64,000 bases of DNA from Amphirosellinia nigrospora (taxonomy: Eukaryota > Ascomycota > Sordariomycetes > Xylariales > Xylariaceae), in assembly GCA_004123355.1 (NCBI GenBank), contig SCHM01000003.1, positions 1,612,001-1,676,000 of the forward strand. The letters run 5' to 3'. Positions 59,418-64,000 of this stretch are shown piece after piece. Below the pieces are notes generated by a model. That model was not told the origin of the DNA and did not search any database. It saw only the letters and a list, made by a program, of their open reading frames with translations. Numbering within the stretch: the first letter of the stretch is position 1; each line of letters opens with the position of its first letter. A program made the position numbers and the translations under genes.

Positions 59418-59624
59418 TGTCACGGAGGTCTGCAGGGGTCAAAAGGCCATATATTTCTGTGTGTGTGCGCGCAGGGCAGTCTGACTGCCCTGGCCCCTAT
59501 ATATAGACCTGTGTACGCGATCACGGGACCCAACCTCCGAAGATCCCCATATGGGTCTATAGACCCTTGGGAATAGCTTCATCTGGGGGGGGGGGGGGGG
59601 GGCAATATCCACTTTACCGTGACA
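59418..59624 (+). mobile_element. solo LTR, family B (207 bp, perfect target duplication)
   Basis: The element has perfect 8-bp inverted ends TGTCACGG/CCGTGACA and is flanked on both sides by CTACT (59413-59417, 59625-59629). Inside are a palindrome around GGGCAGTCTGACTGCCC, the core CCTATATATAGACCTGTGTA and a run of 18 G at 59585-59602. The layout (palindrome, TATATATAG, CTGTGTAC) recalls Copia-type fungal LTRs; that is a family impression. No internal region is present. Confidence 0.85.
59585..59602 (+). repeat. poly-G run of 18 inside the family B LTR
   Basis: Eighteen consecutive G residues, the longest homopolymer noticed in the window. Its true length is uncertain given the other homopolymer-linked defects. 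Confidence 0.8.
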
Positions 59625-60332
59625 CTACTGCTCCGGTAATTAATGGCTAGTTTTATACATTATTTAAATTGAAAACAAAAATTTGAAGTCGAACATGTTC
59701 TCATAAATCATAGTCAATCTTGGCATCGTTTAATACACGATAGTATCATCTCTTTTCCACATGACTACTTGCTTACAACGGCATCGAGCAAGTAGCCCTT
59801 ATACTGCAGCTAATAAAGCCCGATGAATAAGTTTATGGCGCTGAGCTAATGGGCTAGTTAGTCGCCGACGCCCATAATATCCAAAGATCAGGTTCTTCGT
59901 GATCAGCCATTCAGTGCCGAGTGTAGATGTCGTCTGGGAAAAGAACAAATGAAATAATGCGTAGTCTTGAAATGTGATTTGACATAGAACTAACACCTGC
60001 AACAGATATAAGGAACTCAAGCTAACCATCATCTAGTTCATCTCTCTCAGCTTTTAACTACCCGTGCAAAATTCGAAGCGAATATTCAGCCCAAATAGAC
60101 GAATGCTCATCTACTATGACCATCCATGTCAAGCAGCGTTCATATGCTCAGTCGTCATTCTAACTTCCGCGATCTTCGGCTTCTGATAGTAGCAAAATGC
60201 CCCATTTACCCCTTTCCATTCCAGTTGCAAATTCGAACCCTCTCATAGCTCCTGAACGCCTAGGACATTTGTTGCCCTACACATAGATCATTTATTGCTT
60301 GATCAGGCAGAACGGATTCGCTAAAATAAAGG
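59625..60332. other. intergenic
   Basis: No supported gene; a minus-strand 77-codon frame (59799-60032) has no domain. The right part is the 3' flank of the dynamin gene. Confidence 0.4.
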
Positions 60333-62492
60333 TCACATAAGTAGAGTTGACAAACCCATCGCCGAGTTGAAGATTCTTTGCCCCTCTTCTAGTTCTCTAA
60401 TTTTACCCACCAGCATGTTCCGCTGTCTTGTGATGAATGCTGGCTCAACGGCGATTTCTTTGATTTTGTCATCAGAAAGTTTCGCAATTCCCAGGGGTGA
60501 GAAAATACTCTCCAGACCTTTAACGATGTGTCGTTCCACTACTTGAGTTGCCACATTGGCAAGAAATACCCTTTCTTTCACCTACATTGTATCGTCGTCA
60601 ATATCATAGAAGTTTCAACGCCAAGATGTCCTTACCACATAAAGTGCCATTAGGCAATCCAACGCCTCTCTGCAGTTGAGCTTCTCCAAATCTTTCGTGG
60701 TTTTAGGACAAAGCGCGGTAACCGCCGAGTCCATGGTGATTGTGTTGACTTTTGAGAGGTTAGGTTGCAGCTGGACTTTCAGTCTTTTCGCACGGTACCT
60801 CCCGACGTTGTTGGCATAATAAAGATGGTCGTTTATGAGTGTAGATTTGCTGTCATCAAGTATCTTTTTCAATTCATCAAACGCCGCTTCACGTCGTTTT
60901 CTCATGGCGGCCGCAATAATAGGGGACCTATTCAAGCAAAACCATTAGCGTCAAGCAAGCAATATAGACAGAAGTTTTTGTGACTTTACCATAATCGTGT
61001 TCTGATGTGCTGAGGTGTTTGATTTGTTAGCAGGTTCGTCAAGAACTCCTCACAAAGTCCACAAACTTCCTCAATGTAATCGCTAGCCAGTGTCTCCCAC
61101 GACGAACACTGCTCCCAGTATATCTCAGCAACTAGCTGAGAGTTAAGATCCCCACGAGGTGCACCTCCCTGTGACCGAAACAAGATTGAGTCAAGCCACG
61201 TCTTCATGTCCTCCGTTGACGAGTCGGCTGCCTGGTTTCCATTCTCCCCATCTCAAGCAGCTCATCGTAAGAGTATTTATAGCCCTTCGTTCTTAGTATG
61301 TCCTCAAAGTCGATGGTAGCACGGTGGATGACAGCTCGTAGGCGAGTGATACGGGACTTGGGCCCCGACGAGGATGGCTCCCCCGGATTCAAATTGAAAT
61401 ATTGGTCTTCGTAGTGTCCTTCAATGCTTGCTTTACAAATTTTGTGGCAAGCCATACTAAGCTCGGTTAGGTATCCACGGCACTCGACCAGCGTTAGTCT
61501 TGCATCACCCAGTAATACCAGCTCTGTCTTGGCATTGCGAAGCGCATCTTCAAGCTTCCGAATTAGTCCAGGCAATTGGTTCTTGATGTGTTCGAATTGA
61601 ATGTCGCTTAGGCGCAGGCGTAACATCTCAATCCCAATTTTATCCTCGGGTAAGCTATCCAATATCGGTTGTTCCAATAAACAATCACAGAAGGGAATAT
61701 GCCAGCCCAGTTCGAGGAACATCAATTCATTCTTTGCAAGTTGGATGAGCTGTGCTTCCCTTCTTGATCCAAGGGGAATGCGATCGGCTTTAGTGATAAC
61801 ACCCAAAGTTCGTTCTCCCTGGGGGTCAAACTTTCGAAGCTTCTGTAGAATCGGCTGGTTGAAGAAGTCCTTGGTCGCTTGAACAACAGCAAGGCAGATA
61901 GTCCGCGGTTGAGAAATGTAGCGATCCATGATTTCCTCTACCATTGCAATATCGGGATCAGGAACTCTGGTTGCGTCTGTGGGGATCAAGCCAGGAATAT
62001 CTACCAAGATAACCTGAGGTCGACTGGGGCCCTCAATCTCAATGCTGAGAATGTCATTGGCAAAAGTCTTGCCAGATGCCCCTTGGGCATTTGAGATCCC
62101 ATGATTTCCATAGCAGAATCCAAAAGCGTGGGCAAGTCTCCAAAGTTGGTGATTGACGGCGAAAACTGTTCAATCTTCTCTCGCTCCTCCACAGGACGGG
62201 TGCTGTCCGGAATTACCTTGACCATCATTCTATCTATTGGTTCTCGCCGCAGAATAATCTCAGTTGCGAACTTAGTAGGCGGGTATTTGGTTCCTGAGAA
62301 GGTAATATTGGTTAGAGCCTCAAGCACACTAGTCTTCCCTGACGACTGGTCGCCACAAACAACAACTAGGGGCGGGGATAGATCTTCGTCGAGGCCGAAT
62401 TCGCGCAGGGAAATAATTATATCTAGAACCTGCCGTTGTCCATCTGTCTGGAGCTGTTCTAGTATTGAATTGTCGTTCATTTTGACGGGCAT
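60333..62492 (-). CDS. dynamin-like large GTPase (Mx/Vps1-type)
   Basis: Exons are 60990-62492, 60636-60927 and 60333-60581, joined in frame by two GT-AG introns (62 and 54 bp). GTPase motifs are VVCGDQSSGKTSVLEALTNI (G1, P-loop), GTKYPPT (G2), VDIPGLIP (G3) and GVITKADRIP (G4). A helical middle/stalk region follows, and the C-terminal exons (LANVATQVVERHIVKGLESI, EEGQRIFNSAMGL) match a GTPase effector-like domain. Two one-base losses break the frame: the C4 run 62079-62082 (PKG|SGKTFANDI) and the C4 run 61246-61249 (LLEMG|ENGNQ). Without them the protein has about 680 residues, usual for the family. Role: membrane fission or organelle dynamics; fungi carry several paralogues of unknown function. 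Confidence 0.8.
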
Positions 62493-63485
62493 AGTGCATG
62501 GGATGAAAGAGTGTGTGAGATAGAGACCTAATTACGCTCCGTGCGGAGTAGAATGTGAGTTTTGGGGATTCGGAAAGATTGCAGTGCCCTACTTCGTGTT
62601 GGCTGGAAATCTTCACAGGGAGAACCGAGCTGCGGGATAGGTAGAAGCGGTGGGTGTTTGCGAGTTGTGTGGGCGATGGTGTCCTGCTTCGCGAAGTGTG
62701 CTGGAGACCCTAAAGTCAAGAGTGCCAAAATGAGTCAGAATGCCTACTAAGTAGGCAGGTAGGTATTGCTTGCAACAAATATCAAGGAGGTGCCTTCCTA
62801 CTTACATATGTACCTGCCGACATGCACTTATGGACCAGGTAGGTCTTGAGTAGGTAGGCAAGTACCTCTGTAGCTTCTTCAGCTATCTACCTTCCAATAT
62901 CTTTTGTAGAGAAGTGCTTGATCGAGGGACTTGATCACCGACATTGAAGCCGAGCAAACTACTTTCACTTCTATGCATCATTTACCTATTGACCCGCTGA
63001 GTGCTGGTTGGGGCAAACCAACACCGGATATTACCATGTGAGAGAAAGTTCCTGTAACCTGCCAGTATTACATCGGCTGTATTATCTGCCTACATGCTAG
63101 TTGGTAGTAGTCGCTTAATGAGAAATTAATTTTGGTATTTCAACTCAAGTCGCCCGGTAGCACTCAGTGCGAGGTACAGCAAGGACTGTTATCAAATATT
63201 TAGAAATATTAAGTGAAGAGATGAAGCCGAGAGAAACTGGGATCGTATCTTCCTACTACGGCTCAATAGTCGCTCATGTTTCTATGACATTCGTGTATTT
63301 CCCTTGACAACGATAGCTTCCAAGTTCTGGTGCTTTAACACTGATCTTTATGCCACCATACAGTCACGCGAGAACCACCTCCTGCGGTAAGAAATAACGT
63401 GTTCTTATATAGCCTTGTTCTGTCACCTTCCGAATAACCACTCCACTCCCGGCAAGTAAATCTCCGAGGAGCAGCCATCCGTCAA
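62493..63485. other. promoter of the dynamin gene and intergenic sequence
   Basis: A group of TAGGTAGG/CTACCTAC-type short repeats at about 62745-62895 (AAGTAGGCAGGTAGG, ACCAGGTAGG, GAGTAGGTAGGCAAG) is notable. No supported gene. Confidence 0.4.
62745..62895. repeat. cluster of degenerate TAGGTAGG-type repeats
   Basis: Several copies of GTAGGCAGGTAGG-like and CTACTTAC-like units occur within 150 bases on both strands. This is a simple-sequence cluster of unknown role. Confidence 0.45.
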
Positions 63486-63866
63486 TCAAAAAGAACCCCC
63501 GCTTCTCTCTCTTTCCTTGATAACCGTGATGAGGCCTTTAAGATCTTGCTTGAAGTGTTCATTCTCATCGTACTGTGATATCTCGAGGATGATGTCTACC
63601 AGCTCTCTCTGTGAGCGACAGTACAAATACAAACCCACGGTCGGATTCTGGATGTGTTCCCCAAAGGATATAGGCCTAGGCCTTTTGTGTTGCATGCGCT
63701 TCAAAATCGTGACAACGTCCTTGTGGGTGTTGAGGCTTTTGAGGCAGAGATTCATGATGATTTCCCGGAGCTCCGAACTGCGTAGTCCCCAGAGGCATTG
63801 CTTAAGAGTAAGCTTCTTAGGTCGTGCCGAGGTCTCGAATCCGGCTCGTCTCATTGGACTCGTCAT
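63486..63866 (-). CDS. small uncharacterised protein
   Basis: The 126-codon frame from ATG 63866 to the stop at 63486-63488 is uninterrupted. It starts MTSPMRRAGFETSARPKKLT and is rich in Leu, Lys, Arg and Glu (LRSSELREIIMNLCLKSLNT, RELVDIILEISQYDENEHFK). A helical soluble protein is likely. No signal peptide or known domain. It is a candidate gene only; a single-exon frame of this length can occur by chance. Confidence 0.4.
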   Translation of the reverse strand: MTSPMRRAGFETSARPKKLTLKQCLWGLRSSELREIIMNLCLKSLNTHKDVVTILKRMQHKRPRPISFGEHIQNPTVGLYLYCRSQRELVDIILEISQYDENEHFKQDLKGLITVIKERERSGGSF

Positions 63867-64000
63867 ATGTGAAGGATAGGAGCTACCGCATTCTGAGATT
63901 GGAGTCCCATTGATTCGCCAGGTTGGCTCAATATAGTAGGAGCTGATTTCAATTTGAGTCAGTATTCTGTAGACCTCGTTTTAGTCCTGTCGAGGATAGT

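Noticed and set aside
60225..60300. GGGTTCGAATTTG, tRNA B-box-like on the minus strand
   Set aside because: No matching A-box or acceptor stem at the right distance.
1..64000. RIP (C-to-T) mutation as the cause of the broken genes
   Set aside because: The damage is dominated by one-base losses rather than clustered transitions; a few stops could be C-to-T but they are not concentrated in repeats.
1..64000. CRISPR array, prophage or bacterial operon
   Set aside because: No spaced direct repeats or operon-like gene packing; introns and families are fungal.

Overview
The window looks like nuclear DNA of a filamentous ascomycete (Pezizomycotina; a plant-associated Sordariomycete would fit, but that is inference). 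The evidence is spaced genes on both strands, 41-62 bp GT-AG introns with CTAAC/CTGAC-like branch sites, and fungal families: GH7 cellobiohydrolase, GMC oxidoreductase, DUF3425 bZIP, 3-ketosphinganine reductase, PTH11-like receptor, dynamin-like GTPase, the giant DUF3638/DUF3645 protein, TAPT1/Emp65, and small secreted cysteine-rich proteins. No bacterial, organellar, rRNA, tRNA or CRISPR feature was seen.

Layout. 0.7-3.6 kb: an epoxide hydrolase and a small VOC/glyoxalase gene. 3.6-10.2 kb: gene-poor, with a small charged-repeat gene, an intact secreted GPI-type protein, and LTR remnants at 6.4 and 9.6-10.1 kb. 10.4-23 kb: an APH-type phosphotransferase, then four badly broken oxidative or wall-degrading genes (FAD amine-type oxidase, GH7 cellobiohydrolase, GMC oxidoreductase, MDR dehydrogenase) and a secreted six-cysteine protein. 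24-30 kb: a small conserved-looking gene, a three-exon secreted six-cysteine protein (26570-26946), a bZIP/DUF3425 regulator and an aldo-keto reductase. 31.3-40.7 kb: one giant minus-strand gene of the DUF3638/DUF3645 family. 43.6-50 kb: an unknown Cys/His protein, a ketosphinganine reductase, a PTH11-like remnant and a serine beta-lactamase-like protein. 51.5-54.5 kb: a TAPT1/Emp65 family membrane protein. 55.8-59.6 kb: a secreted eight-cysteine protein, an LTR, an alpha/beta-hydrolase and a second solo LTR. 60.3-63.9 kb: a dynamin-like GTPase and a small unknown protein.

The most striking global signal is that reading frames break repeatedly, and nearly every break I could phase is the loss of exactly one base, often inside a homopolymer run. 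This occurs about ten times in the giant gene alone, with long conserved protein on both sides of each break. That is the pattern expected of uncorrected homopolymer deletions in a long-read consensus. Many lightly broken genes here are therefore probably intact in the organism. The 12-21.7 kb genes are more heavily damaged and may be real pseudogenes.

I see no convincing new multi-gene system. The best leads are the unlisted intron-containing secreted cysteine-rich gene, the LTR family with target-site duplications, the GH7 gene whose catalytic motif appears lost, and the decayed lignocellulose/oxidoreductase block.
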